Notes under the pieces: generated by a model
The model's input: only the letters and a program-made list of their open reading frames with translations
Databases searched by the model: none
Told to the model about the DNA's origin: nothing
Origin: Bacillota bacterium
GTDB lineage: Bacteria > Bacillota > Clostridia > Oscillospirales > Ethanoligenentaceae
Direction: 5' to 3'
Length of the DNA stretch: 36,172 nt
Assembly: GCA_023391835.1 (NCBI GenBank)
Contig: JAEWAE010000013.1
Location: 1 to 36,172, forward strand
Position numbers and translations under genes: made by a program
Part shown: in pieces, positions 25,542 through 33,035 of the stretch
Position numbering within the stretch: the stretch's first letter is position 1
Layout of the letters: every line of letters begins with the position of its first letter

Positions 25542-26948
25542 TCAGCCCACCGTACCCTCCATCTCCAGCTGGATGAGATTATTCATCTCGACCGCATATT
25601 CCAGCGGCAGAGCCCGGGCCACCGGCTCGGCAAAACCGCGTACGATCATGCCCCGGGCGTCGGCCTCGCTGACGCCGCGGCTCATCAGATAATAGATGGC
25701 GTCATCGCTGATGCGGCCGATGCGGGCCTCGTGGGAAATCTGCACGTCGTCGTTGCGGATATCCATCGCCGGCACGGTGTCGGAACGGGAAAGGCTGTCA
25801 AGCATCAGCGATTCGCAGTTGACCGACGATTTGCAGTCATAGGCTTCGGGCGTCACCGTCACGCCGCTGCGGTACACGCAGGCGCCGCCGTCTTTGGAAA
25901 TGGACTTGGTGTTGATGATGGAGGACGTGTGGGGCGCCGCGTGCACGACCTTGGCGCCGGTATCGAGGAACTGCCCCTTGCCGGCGAAGGTGATGCCGGT
26001 GAATTCCGAGCTGGCGCCTTCCCCCTTGAGCACACTCATGGGGTAAAGCATCGACACATGGGAGCCGAAAGAGCCGGAAACCCACTCGATTTTGGCGTTT
26101 TTCTCGACCAGCGCGCGCTTGGTGTTGAGATTCATCATATTTTTCGACCAGTTTTCGATGGTCGAATAGCGCATGGACGCGCCCTCTTTGACAAAGAGCT
26201 CCACACAGCCCGCGTGGAGGTTGGTGACGTTATATTTCGGGGCCGAGCAGCCCTCGATGAAATGAAGGCTCGCGCCCTTCTCGACGATGATGAGGGTGTG
26301 CTCAAACTGCCCCGCTCCCGCCGCATTGAGCCGGAAATACGACTGCAGCGGGATGGAGACCTGCACTCCTTCGGGCACATAGACAAACGAGCCGCCCGAC
26401 CAGACTGCGCCGTGGAGCGCGACGAATTTATGATCCTGTGGCGGCACCAGCTTCATGAAATACTGCCGGATAAGGTCGGGATATTCCCGCACGGCGCTTT
26501 CCATATCCGTATAGACGACGCCCTGCCTGGTGATCTCGTCGCGCACGTTGTGGTACACCACTTCGGAGTCATACTGCGCACCCACGCCGGCCAGCGATTC
26601 CCGCTCGGCCTTGGGGATGCCCAGCCGCTCAAAGGTGTTTTTGATATCCTCCGGCACCTCGGACCATTTGCCGCGCATATCCGTCTTGGGGCGGACATAG
26701 GTCACGATATGATCCATATCGAGGTCTTCGAGCGACGGGCCCCAAGTGGGCAGCGGCGTTTTATTGTAAATTTCGAGCGACCGGAGGCGTTTTTCAAGCA
26801 TCCAGCCGGGCTCGTTTTTCTCTTTGGAAATCTGCCGCACGATGTCGGCGGTCAGACCGCTCTGCACCTTATATTCGGCATTGTCGGCATCGCGGATGTC
26901 ATAGATGGTGCGGTCGATATCCGCGACGGCCGTTTTCTTTTTCGGCAT
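25542..26948 (-). CDS. sufB: SufB Fe-S scaffold
   Basis: A 468-residue SufB, the scaffold on which clusters are built. 'VWSGGSFVYVPEGVQV' and 'SYFRLNAAGAGQFEHTLIIV' are highly conserved SufB segments, 'CVELFVKEGASMRYSTIENW' follows, then 'INTKSISKDGGACVYRSGV' and the C-terminal 'HEARIGRISDDAIYYLMSRG'. ATG 26948 has GAAGGGATGG upstream. It lies 27 bases after sufC, giving the order C-B-D-S-U common in clostridia. Confidence 0.96.
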   Translation of the reverse strand: MPKKKTAVADIDRTIYDIRDADNAEYKVQSGLTADIVRQISKEKNEPGWMLEKRLRSLEIYNKTPLPTWGPSLEDLDMDHIVTYVRPKTDMRGKWSEVPEDIKNTFERLGIPKAERESLAGVGAQYDSEVVYHNVRDEITRQGVVYTDMESAVREYPDLIRQYFMKLVPPQDHKFVALHGAVWSGGSFVYVPEGVQVSIPLQSYFRLNAAGAGQFEHTLIIVEKGASLHFIEGCSAPKYNVTNLHAGCVELFVKEGASMRYSTIENWSKNMMNLNTKRALVEKNAKIEWVSGSFGSHVSMLYPMSVLKGEGASSEFTGITFAGKGQFLDTGAKVVHAAPHTSSIINTKSISKDGGACVYRSGVTVTPEAYDCKSSVNCESLMLDSLSRSDTVPAMDIRNDDVQISHEARIGRISDDAIYYLMSRGVSEADARGMIVRGFAEPVARALPLEYAVEMNNLIQLEMEGTVG

Positions 26949-26975
26949 GTTTTATCCCATCCCTTCGGGCCGCGC

Positions 26976-27728
26976 TCAGACGGCGGCCGGCTGTTCCCAT
27001 TCGCCGAAGCCCTCGCGGTTGATGGCCTCGACAAGCTCGGGCCCGCCGGTCTTGACGACGCGCCCATCCACCAGCACATGCACCACGTCGGGCTTGACAT
27101 CCTCAAGGATCATGGTATTGTGGGTGATGATGAGCAGCGAGTTCGACTCGTTTTTATACTGTGCCACGCCGTGGGACACGATGCGCACCGCGTCCACATC
27201 CAGCCCGGAGTCGGTCTCGTCGAGAATGGCGAGCTTCGGGTTGAGCATGAGCATCTGCAGAATCTCGTTTTTCTTTTTTTCGCCGCCGGAAAAGCCCACG
27301 TTGAGGTAACGGGAGGCATACTCCGGCCCCATATGAAGCTCCTCCATGCGCTGCTCGAGCTCTTTTTTGAAAGCGAAAATTTTAACCGGCTTGCCGGTGA
27401 CGGCCCCGCGGGAGGTGCGCAGGAAGTTTTCCACCGTGATGCCGGGGATTTCCTCCGGGCTCTGGAAGGAAAGAAAAATGCCTTTTTTCGCCCGGGCGTC
27501 GGTGTGCAGACCGGTGATGTCCTCCCCCTCGAAAAACAGCGAGCCGCCGGTGACTTTATATTTCGGGTGCCCCATGATCGTGTTGACCAGCGTGGATTTA
27601 CCCGCGCCGTTGGGGCCCATGAGCACGTGCACTTCGCCCCGTCCCACGGTCAGATTCAGCCCCTTGAGTATTTCCTTACCGTCCACCTGCACATGCAGGT
27701 CGCGGATATCCAGCAGATTTTCTGACAT
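26976..27728 (-). CDS. sufC: SufC ATPase
   Basis: A 250-residue ABC-type ATPase without membrane segments. Walker A 'GPNGAGKST' (38-46), signature 'FSGGEKKKNEILQ' (from 146, the SufC-type variant) and Walker B 'LAILDETDSGLDVDAV' (Asp170-Glu171) are present. It drives conformational change in SufBC2D. ATG 27728 follows AGGAGG. First gene of the operon, about 60 bases downstream of the predicted transcription start. Confidence 0.96.
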   Translation of the reverse strand: MSENLLDIRDLHVQVDGKEILKGLNLTVGRGEVHVLMGPNGAGKSTLVNTIMGHPKYKVTGGSLFFEGEDITGLHTDARAKKGIFLSFQSPEEIPGITVENFLRTSRGAVTGKPVKIFAFKKELEQRMEELHMGPEYASRYLNVGFSGGEKKKNEILQMLMLNPKLAILDETDSGLDVDAVRIVSHGVAQYKNESNSLLIITHNTMILEDVKPDVVHVLVDGRVVKTGGPELVEAINREGFGEWEQPAAV

Positions 27729-27795
27729 GGCGTTTCCTCCTGATATATGGCGATCCCGGTGTGCCGTCGGCCGCGCCGGATTTTGTACCGCCTAT

Positions 27796-27824
27796 ATTAT
27801 ACAATATTGGTGTACATTATTCCA
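27796..27824 (-). promoter_or_regulatory. Promoter of the suf operon
   Basis: Minus-strand TATAAT (27796-27801) with TGGAAT (27819-27824) 17 bases upstream. The -10 is perfect but the -35 weak, suggesting regulated use. I do not find the cysK-type ACTGT/ACAGT palindrome here. Confidence 0.6.
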
Positions 27825-27868
27825 TAGCGATTTTATATGTTTGAAAAATTATATTGCGGAATTTTTGG

Positions 27869-28789
27869 CTATTTGGCCGAATTTTTGCCATAATCCGCCG
27901 AAAGCGGTTGGATTTTGCCATCCGAGCCGCCGGGGCGGGCATCATACTCGTCGAGGAAGCTGTGCCGTACGCCGTTTTTACGGTAACCGGGCAGCGCGTC
28001 GAGGCAGACATTGTGCATGCTGGCAAAAAGGCTCGCATCCACCTGGGGATTATTGTGCCGCAGGCGGCGAAGAAGCTGCTTGACCTCCTGCCGTTTGGAG
28101 GTGCCGCCCGCGTCGCCGAGGACGCAGTTTTCCGTCAGGCGGCAGGCGCACTGGATGAAATTGAGCTCGTTATACTGGCGCCAGGCGATGATGTCCGCTT
28201 CCCGCACCATATAGAGGGGGCGGATCACTTCCATGCCCGGGTGGCTGGTGCTGTGGAGCTTGGGCAGCATGGTACGGATTTCGGAGCCGTAGAGCATGCT
28301 CATGAGCACTGTCTCGATGGCGTCGTCAAAATGATGGCCCAGGGCGATTTTGTTGCACCCAAGCTCCTGCGCGCGGCGGTAAAGCCACCCCCGGCGCATT
28401 TTGGCGCACAGATAACAGGGCGAGCGGTCGGTTTTTGCCACGATGTCATAGATGCTCGTGTCGAAAAATGTGGCCGGGATATGCAGCAGCGCGCAGTTTT
28501 CCTCGATGAGGCGGCGGTTTTCCCGGTGATAGCCCGGGTCCATGACCAGATACTCGACGTCGAAGGGAAATTTCGAGTATTTATGGAGCTGCTGCATGCA
28601 TTTAGCCATCAGCGTGGAATCCTTGCCGCCTGAAATGCACACGGCGATGCGGTCGCCGGGCTGAATGAGCCGGTAATCCCCCACGGCGGCCAGAAATTTG
28701 AGCCAGATGGGCCGGCGGAACTTTTTCACAAGGCTCTGCTCCACCAGCTCATATTTTTCCCGTTTTTCCTGCGTATTCTGCATTCCCAT
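27869..28789 (-). CDS. ttcA: TtcA-type tRNA 2-thiolation protein (PP-loop ATPase)
   Basis: A 306-residue PP-loop ATPase. The PP loop is 'CISGGKDSTLM' (SGGKDS at 53-58). Cys125 and Cys128 ('SPCYLCAKMRRG') and Cys214 ('FIQCACRL') match the three cluster-binding Cys of E. coli TtcA (122, 125, 213), which thiolates cytidine 32 of tRNA; 'ALGHHFDDAIETVLM' is also typical. Extra Cys216 and Cys222 lie close by. ATG 28789 has AAAGGA about 8 bases upstream. It follows a NifS-like desulfurase by 21 bases, a plausible sulfur donor. A related TtcA-family role cannot be excluded because paralogues are common. Confidence 0.82.
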   Translation of the reverse strand: MGMQNTQEKREKYELVEQSLVKKFRRPIWLKFLAAVGDYRLIQPGDRIAVCISGGKDSTLMAKCMQQLHKYSKFPFDVEYLVMDPGYHRENRRLIEENCALLHIPATFFDTSIYDIVAKTDRSPCYLCAKMRRGWLYRRAQELGCNKIALGHHFDDAIETVLMSMLYGSEIRTMLPKLHSTSHPGMEVIRPLYMVREADIIAWRQYNELNFIQCACRLTENCVLGDAGGTSKRQEVKQLLRRLRHNNPQVDASLFASMHNVCLDALPGYRKNGVRHSFLDEYDARPGGSDGKIQPLSADYGKNSAK

Positions 28790-28810
28790 GGCACAATCCT
28801 TTCCGGCGGC

Positions 28811-29938
28811 TCAGCCGTCGGGGAAAAGCCGGCGCTCGCAGTCGGCGAACGCGGCCAGAAATTCGTCGATTTCCGTATCCGTCGTGAGATGGCTCAGACT
28901 GATGCGCAGCGTGGAAGCGGCGGCGCGGCGGTCGTGGGTCAGCGCGAAAACCGGCCGCGACACGGTGTTGACCGCACAGCAGGCGGTCTTGCTGGCCACG
29001 CAAATGCCGCGCTCGGCCAGTGCCATGCGCATGGCCTCCCCCCTGCCCTGCGCCACGCTGATATTGAGAATGAACGGCACGGCGTCGGCCGGGCTGTTGA
29101 TATGCACATGCGGGTCACGGGTGAAGGCCGCCCGCAGCCGCGCGTTGAGGGCAGCCACGTGGCGTGCCCGCGGTGCCTGCTCCGCCACGGCAAGAGCCAG
29201 CGCCGTATCGGTCGCCGCGATGAGCGGCACCGGCGGCGTGCCGCTGCGGTAAGGCGTTGTGGAACCGCCGCCCAATATCTGCGGCGACAGGCGCACCGTT
29301 TCCCTTTTGAGCAGCACGCCGCAGCCCAGAGTACCGTAAAATTTGTGGGGTGTGAAGGTCATCAGGTCGGCCCCGTCGAACGTGACGGGGATTTTCCCCA
29401 CCGCCTGCGTGGCATCCACATGCAAAAAGCAGTGGGGACGCCCGGCCAGCAGGCGGGCGATGCGCCCGATATCCTGCCGGGTGCCAAGCTCGCTGTCGAC
29501 GGCGCACACCGTCACCAGCACCGTGTCGGGCCGCAGCAGGTCTTCCAACTGGCTGCAGTCGATTTGGCCGTCGGAATCCACGTCAAGCCAGTCGAGCTCC
29601 CAGCCGTTTTGCTGCAGCCACAGTGCCGGACCGCTGACCGACGCATGCTCCAGGCAGGTGGCGATGACGTGCTTGCCGTAGGCCGCATACTGTTCCGCCA
29701 CGCCGCGGATGGCGAGGTTATTCGACTCGCTGGCGCCGGAGGTATAGATCACCTCATCCTCCTTCGCGTGCATCAGGCGCGCGATTTGGGCCGTGGCAGC
29801 CGTCACACGGGCGGCGGCCGCCTCCCCCAGCGGATGGGGCGAATTGGCGTTGGCAATATATTCCCGCGAAGCGCGGCAAAATTCCGCAAGTACCCGCTCG
29901 TCGGTGGGCGTGTCGGCGGCATAATCGAGATAGATCAC
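28811..29938 (-). CDS. NifS/IscS-like cysteine desulfurase (class V aminotransferase)
   Basis: A 375-residue PLP enzyme. It has 'MIYLDYAADTP', 'VIYTSGASESNNLAIRG', His98 in 'TCLEHASV', Asp in 'FLHVDATQAVGK', the PLP lysine Lys199 in 'FTPHKFYGTLGCGVL' and a Cys pair at 320-321 ('VASKTACCAVNT') where most IscS proteins have 'SSGSACSS'. It probably supplies sulfur to the TtcA-type protein encoded immediately downstream. GTG 29938 is the start, with GAAAGGAAA about 6 bases upstream. It is distinct from SufS, so the block has two desulfurases. Confidence 0.85.
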   Translation of the reverse strand: MIYLDYAADTPTDERVLAEFCRASREYIANANSPHPLGEAAAARVTAATAQIARLMHAKEDEVIYTSGASESNNLAIRGVAEQYAAYGKHVIATCLEHASVSGPALWLQQNGWELDWLDVDSDGQIDCSQLEDLLRPDTVLVTVCAVDSELGTRQDIGRIARLLAGRPHCFLHVDATQAVGKIPVTFDGADLMTFTPHKFYGTLGCGVLLKRETVRLSPQILGGGSTTPYRSGTPPVPLIAATDTALALAVAEQAPRARHVAALNARLRAAFTRDPHVHINSPADAVPFILNISVAQGRGEAMRMALAERGICVASKTACCAVNTVSRPVFALTHDRRAAASTLRISLSHLTTDTEIDEFLAAFADCERRLFPDG

Positions 29939-29996
29939 GAACGGTTTCCTTTCGTTTGCACCGGAGCAGCCGCGCCCGGATTACAGCCGGGGCCGC

Positions 29997-30027
29997 AAAA
30001 AATTCCGGGCAGCAAGTGCCCGGAATT
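29997..30027 (-). terminator. Terminator of the Bax-inhibitor-1 family gene
   Basis: An 11-base perfect stem (30017-30027 with 30001-30011) followed on the minus strand by six T. It starts 40 bases after the stop at 30067. Confidence 0.9.
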
Positions 30028-30066
30028 CCGGCATCCTGCGGCCCTTCAGGCCGACAGATTGGCGTC

Positions 30067-30807
30067 TTATTTAGACTGGATGCGCGAAAGCAGGCGCAGC
30101 ACTTCCATATAGAGCCACACGAACGTGACCATCAGGCTGTAGCCCATGTACCATTCCATATACTTGGGCGCTCCCATCGCCTGGGCGCGGTCGATATAGT
30201 CGAAGTCGAGCATGAAATTGAGCCCGGCGATGATGACGATGAAAATATTGATGGCGATGCCCCACGTGCTGGTGGAGGAAAGGAACGGCACGCTCATGCC
30301 GAAAAGTGACAGGCCCATATCCAGCAGATACACAAGCCCGATGCCCAGTGTCGCCATCACGACGCCGATGCGGAACCGGTTGGTCACTCGGATCAGCCCG
30401 GCGCTGTAAAACACCAGCGTCACAAGAAACATGGCAAAGGTGATGAGCACGGCTTCCACAATAATGCCGCTGTAAAGCGACTCGAACGCCGCGGAAATGC
30501 AGCCGACCAGCGCGCCCTCGGCCAAGGCGTACAGAGGCGCCGTTACCGGCGAGACGCGCGGCACGAACGCGGTGATGAAGCTCAGGGCCGTGCCACCGAC
30601 GAGCAGCGCGATCCACACGGCGGGGGTGCCCATGACCGTACCCACACTCGTAAAGCCGAAATAAGCCCCCGCGCACAGGATGAGAAACAGGAGCACCGTT
30701 TTGCCGATGGCACCGCCCCGGGTCATAGGCTCGCCGTCAAGCACGATGCGATTTTTTTCAAACACAGAATCCCTCAGCATGGGGTTATTACTATCCATTT
30801 TAGCCAT
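30067..30807 (-). CDS. Bax inhibitor-1 / YccA-YbhL family membrane protein
   Basis: A 246-residue protein. After a polar N-terminus of about 32 residues there are seven hydrophobic segments, with 'FYSAGLIRVTNRFRIGVVMAT' and 'IAGLNFMLDFDYIDRAQAMG' matching the Bax-inhibitor-1-like family; the acidic 'DFDYID' lies in the region linked to pH-gated calcium leak in BsYetJ-type members. The physiological role in bacteria is unclear. ATG 30807 is chosen for its GGAGG 8 bases upstream. Single-gene unit with own promoter and terminator. Confidence 0.85.
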   Translation of the reverse strand: MAKMDSNNPMLRDSVFEKNRIVLDGEPMTRGGAIGKTVLLFLILCAGAYFGFTSVGTVMGTPAVWIALLVGGTALSFITAFVPRVSPVTAPLYALAEGALVGCISAAFESLYSGIIVEAVLITFAMFLVTLVFYSAGLIRVTNRFRIGVVMATLGIGLVYLLDMGLSLFGMSVPFLSSTSTWGIAINIFIVIIAGLNFMLDFDYIDRAQAMGAPKYMEWYMGYSLMVTFVWLYMEVLRLLSRIQSK

Positions 30808-30878
30808 TGTGAAACCTCCGTTCCCATAGCTGCCGGGCGTGCCGGTCAGCCGAAGCAAACCATATCGGAATCATCCAT

Positions 30879-30907
30879 ATTATAGCCCACCGGGGTAAGA
30901 AAAGCAA
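30879..30907 (-). promoter_or_regulatory. Promoter of the Bax-inhibitor-1 family gene
   Basis: Minus-strand TTGCTT (30902-30907), 17-base spacer, TATAAT (30879-30884). Predicted start is near 30872, leader about 65 bases. Confidence 0.7.
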
Positions 30908-30918
30908 ATGAGAAATTG

Positions 30919-30950
30919 AAAAATAAAAACCGCCCCATGCCGGGACGGCT
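30919..30950 (-). terminator. Terminator of the NlpC/P60 hydrolase gene
   Basis: CCGTCCC/GGGGCGG stem (30930-30948) with one G-U pair, followed on the minus strand by TTTTTATTTTTC. It begins about 29 bases after the stop codon at 30977. Confidence 0.85.
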
Positions 30951-30976
30951 TTGTGCACATATCGGAGCACAATCTA

Positions 30977-32230
30977 TTAGGAAAGTATGCGACGGCCAAA
31001 GCGAAGGGCATTCGACCAGTAGCTGGTGGAAATCGAAGCCGTTGCGATCCCCGTGCTGGTGTTGGCAGCCACAAACTGACCGCCGCCAAGATAAATACCC
31101 ACATGTGTGATGCCGCCGGAATGCTCCGTATCGAAGCAGACCAGATCACCGGGCTGTAGGCTGTTTTTATTCACATACGCTCCCACGGTGGCCTGTGAAG
31201 CCGCCGAATGATCCAGATAAATACCCGCCCATGCAAAAACCTTTGCAGTGAAACCAGAGCAGTCGTAGTATTTCGGCCCTGCGCTGCCGAGATTATACGG
31301 GTGGCTGCCGTCAGCAAAAGATGTGGCATACGACAGAAGCTGATCAATTGAAACGGAGCCGCCGATTGCCGCACCGCCGCCTTGAGAATTGCCGCCAGAA
31401 CCCGAGTTGGACTTTGCCGCAGCAGCTGCCGCCTGCTGTGCTGCAAGCTGCTTGGCCCGGGCAGCTGCTTCGGCTGCCATTTCCGCATTGATCTGCGCGT
31501 CAGTCTGAGTGGCCTGCTTTTTTGCATCCGCAATCTGCTGTTGATTGGAAGTAATGCCCGCCTTCAACTGCTCCACCATCTGCGTTTGCTGGCTACGCTG
31601 GTTATTCAGCGTTTCCTGCTTGGCCGCCAATGCACCCTGAGCCGACTCCAGATTTTTCCGGTCGGTCTGCAGCGCCGCCTGATCGTCTTTGAGTTTCTGC
31701 ACGTCCGTTTTCAAGCTGTTGATCAGGTCATTATCGTGCACCGAAACGGCCTTGAGCATTTCGGTACGGGATAAAAAGTCATTGATATCGGAAGCGGAAA
31801 GCAGCACCTCGACATACGACACGTTGCCCGCCTCATACATGGCGCGCATGCGCTGCTTATACAGCGCATAGTTGTCGTCCACCCGCTTCTGCGTGGCGGC
31901 GATATCGGCCGTTTTGGCAGTCAACTGTGCGTCGGTATCGGCAATCTGTGTGTTGAGCACGTTAATCTGCTGATTAGTCAGCGTGATCGACTGATTCAGC
32001 AGATTAATCTGCTGGTTGACCGACTGAAGCTGGGAATTCTGCGAGCTGATTTTCGACTGCAGATCCTGCTGCTGCTGCTGCAGCGTGGCATACTGATTCT
32101 TAAGGTTCGTCAGCGTATCCGCTCCGTCCGCCTGAATCGGGACCGAACCGCAAAGCAATATGGACGCGGCTAATGCAGTACCCGCCACCATGCGCAGCAC
32201 CGGGTGGGACCAGCTTTTTGATATGTACAA
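30977..32230 (-). CDS. Secreted coiled-coil NlpC/P60 peptidoglycan hydrolase (CwlO/PcsB-like)
   Basis: A 417-residue protein. Residues 1-35 form a signal peptide with a hydrophobic core around 'VAGTALAASILLCGSV'; no good lipobox is seen. Residues 38-265 are a Gln-rich coiled coil with a central break ('YEAGNVSYVEVLLSASDIND'), as in CwlO/PcsB proteins activated by FtsEX. An Ala-rich and Gly/Ser linker (252-290) leads to the NlpC/P60 domain with Cys324 ('YYDCSGFTAKVF'), His376 ('GITHVGIYLG') and probably Asn390 as third residue. It should cut D-Glu/diamino-acid bonds in stem peptides. The start is TTG 32230 with GGAGGTG just upstream. It has a consensus promoter and a leader of about 234 bases. 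Confidence 0.92.
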   Translation of the reverse strand: MYISKSWSHPVLRMVAGTALAASILLCGSVPIQADGADTLTNLKNQYATLQQQQQDLQSKISSQNSQLQSVNQQINLLNQSITLTNQQINVLNTQIADTDAQLTAKTADIAATQKRVDDNYALYKQRMRAMYEAGNVSYVEVLLSASDINDFLSRTEMLKAVSVHDNDLINSLKTDVQKLKDDQAALQTDRKNLESAQGALAAKQETLNNQRSQQTQMVEQLKAGITSNQQQIADAKKQATQTDAQINAEMAAEAAARAKQLAAQQAAAAAAKSNSGSGGNSQGGGAAIGGSVSIDQLLSYATSFADGSHPYNLGSAGPKYYDCSGFTAKVFAWAGIYLDHSAASQATVGAYVNKNSLQPGDLVCFDTEHSGGITHVGIYLGGGQFVAANTSTGIATASISTSYWSNALRFGRRILS

Positions 32231-32464
32231 AACGCACCTCCGTTGTCATGACCCTATTCTCACGTTCGGCGGCGGCAAAAGCCCCGCCCCGATCGGGAAA
32301 CAAAGGAACAACGGCACCCATTCCCGCCGGTTGGAAGGCATTCAGACCGTGCGGAAATTCCGCGGCGGCACTGCCTGTCTCTCGCCGTCATCCGGAAGCA
32401 GAGCCGGGCCGTCAAAGCTGGCCGGCAGGCTGCAATTTTCCGCCTGGTTGAAATCAATTTGTTA
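32231..32464 (-). other. Long structured leader of the NlpC/P60 gene
   Basis: No gene is supported in this stretch. The minus transcript would contain several nested stems: CAGGC/GCCTG near its 5' end, a GCGGAA/TTCCGC hairpin (about 32352-32364) enclosed by AGGCA/TGCCT, and GC-rich segments up to the ribosome site. NlpC/P60 genes of Firmicutes are often controlled by the c-di-AMP (ydaO) riboswitch, but I do not find its conserved GGGGUGAA or AGCUAACCUCGUAAGC blocks. Identity is open. Confidence 0.45.
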
Positions 32465-32470
32465 CCAACA

Positions 32471-32499
32471 ATTATACTGACATCGTTCGTCCATGTCAA
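32471..32499 (-). promoter_or_regulatory. Consensus sigma-A promoter of the NlpC/P60 gene
   Basis: Minus-strand TTGACA (32494-32499), 17-base spacer, TATAAT (32471-32476): both boxes perfect. Such a strong promoter fits a highly expressed wall hydrolase controlled downstream in the leader. Confidence 0.9.
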
Positions 32500-32633
32500 C
32501 ACGAAAGCGGACTTTTTCCTCAATTTATGACAAAATAGTTACAGTTTTCGACGAAAGCCGGGTGTTTTCCCGCAGGCCGGAAAGCTATGGCATTTGCCCG
32601 TGAAAGCGGGCCCGGCCGCACCGCTCGGACGGC

Positions 32634-32662
32634 TTGACAAAACCACCCGCTTGTTGTAATAT
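32634..32662 (+). promoter_or_regulatory. Strong promoter upstream of the tRNA-Arg region
   Basis: TTGACA (32634-32639), 17-base spacer, TAATAT (32657-32662). It is oriented toward the tRNA-Arg copies, but an intrinsic-terminator-like hairpin follows within 45 bases. Confidence 0.75.
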
Positions 32663-32680
32663 GGAAAAGCTTCCGGGCTC

Positions 32681-32704
32681 CGCAGGCCACCCGCCTGCGT
32701 TTTT
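32681..32704 (+). terminator. Terminator-like hairpin between promoter and tRNA region
   Basis: CGCAGGC (32681-32687) pairs with GCCTGCG (32693-32699), loop of five, followed by five T and AT. With the promoter just upstream, most transcripts would be only about 35 bases, unless the hairpin is bypassed. Confidence 0.7.
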
Positions 32705-32711
32705 ATACGAT

Positions 32712-32750
32712 TTCGTAGCTCAGTTGGATAGAGCGCTCGCCTCCTAAGCG
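32712..32750 (+). pseudogene. Truncated tRNA-Arg(CCT) copy
   Basis: These 39 bases are identical to 32793-32831 of the intact tRNA-Arg downstream (offset 81) and cover the D arm, anticodon and most of the anticodon stem. Beyond this point the sequence diverges: the 3' anticodon strand mispairs, the T stem does not form and no acceptor strand complements the 5' end. It therefore cannot be a working tRNA. It looks like a recombination or duplication scar. Confidence 0.8.
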
Positions 32751-32789
32751 GTAGGTTGTTCGAATCCATTAACCCATAAAATTTCACAT

Positions 32790-32866
32790 GTCTTCGTAGC
32801 TCAGTTGGATAGAGCGCTCGCCTCCTAAGCGAGAGGTCGGCGGTCCGAATCCGCCCGAGGACACCA
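32790..32866 (+). tRNA. tRNA-Arg (anticodon CCT)
   Basis: A complete cloverleaf of 77 bases with encoded CCA (32864-32866). Acceptor GTCTTCG pairs with CGAGGAC (one G-U), D stem GCTC/GAGC, anticodon stem CTCGC/GCGAG around loop CTCCTAA with anticodon CCT at 32824-32826, and T arm GGCGG/CCGCC with loop TCCGAAT. It reads AGG codons. The integrase gene starts about 170 bases downstream on the opposite strand, so this tRNA is the likely attachment site of the adjoining element. Confidence 0.97.
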
Positions 32867-32867
32867 T

Positions 32868-32906
32868 AAGTGCCGTAGAATCAAGGGTTCACGGCACTTT
32901 CCTTTT
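32868..32906 (+). terminator. Terminator after tRNA-Arg
   Basis: AAGTGCCGT (32868-32876) pairs with ACGGCACTT (32891-32899), loop of 14, followed by TCCTTTT. It begins two bases after the tRNA CCA. Confidence 0.75.
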
Positions 32907-33035
32907 GCCTGCATTTTTCCCGCATGACTGGGAGCAACGGTATCCCTGCGTGCCCGGCGGCCGATTTTTCGCTAATTGGATTCGAACGGTTTTTGCACCC
33001 GTGCTAAGAATTTCAGCTTTTTTGCTAAGAGCAGC

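Noticed and set aside
25464..27725. Open frame of 753 codons on the plus strand
   Set aside because: It lies antisense to the clearly real sufB and sufC, has no ribosome site and shows His/Gly/Arg-rich composition typical of a shadow frame in GC-rich DNA.
32060..32085. Short CAG/CTG triplet repeat
   Set aside because: It encodes the Gln run at the start of the coiled coil of the NlpC/P60 protein, so it is explained by coding sequence.
32231..32464. c-di-AMP (ydaO) riboswitch before the NlpC/P60 gene
   Set aside because: The expected conserved blocks are not present on the transcript strand; kept only as an unidentified structured leader.
32707..32785. First tRNA-Arg copy as a functional tRNA
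   Set aside because: The anticodon stem mispairs at its base, the T stem cannot form and no acceptor strand matches the 5' end.
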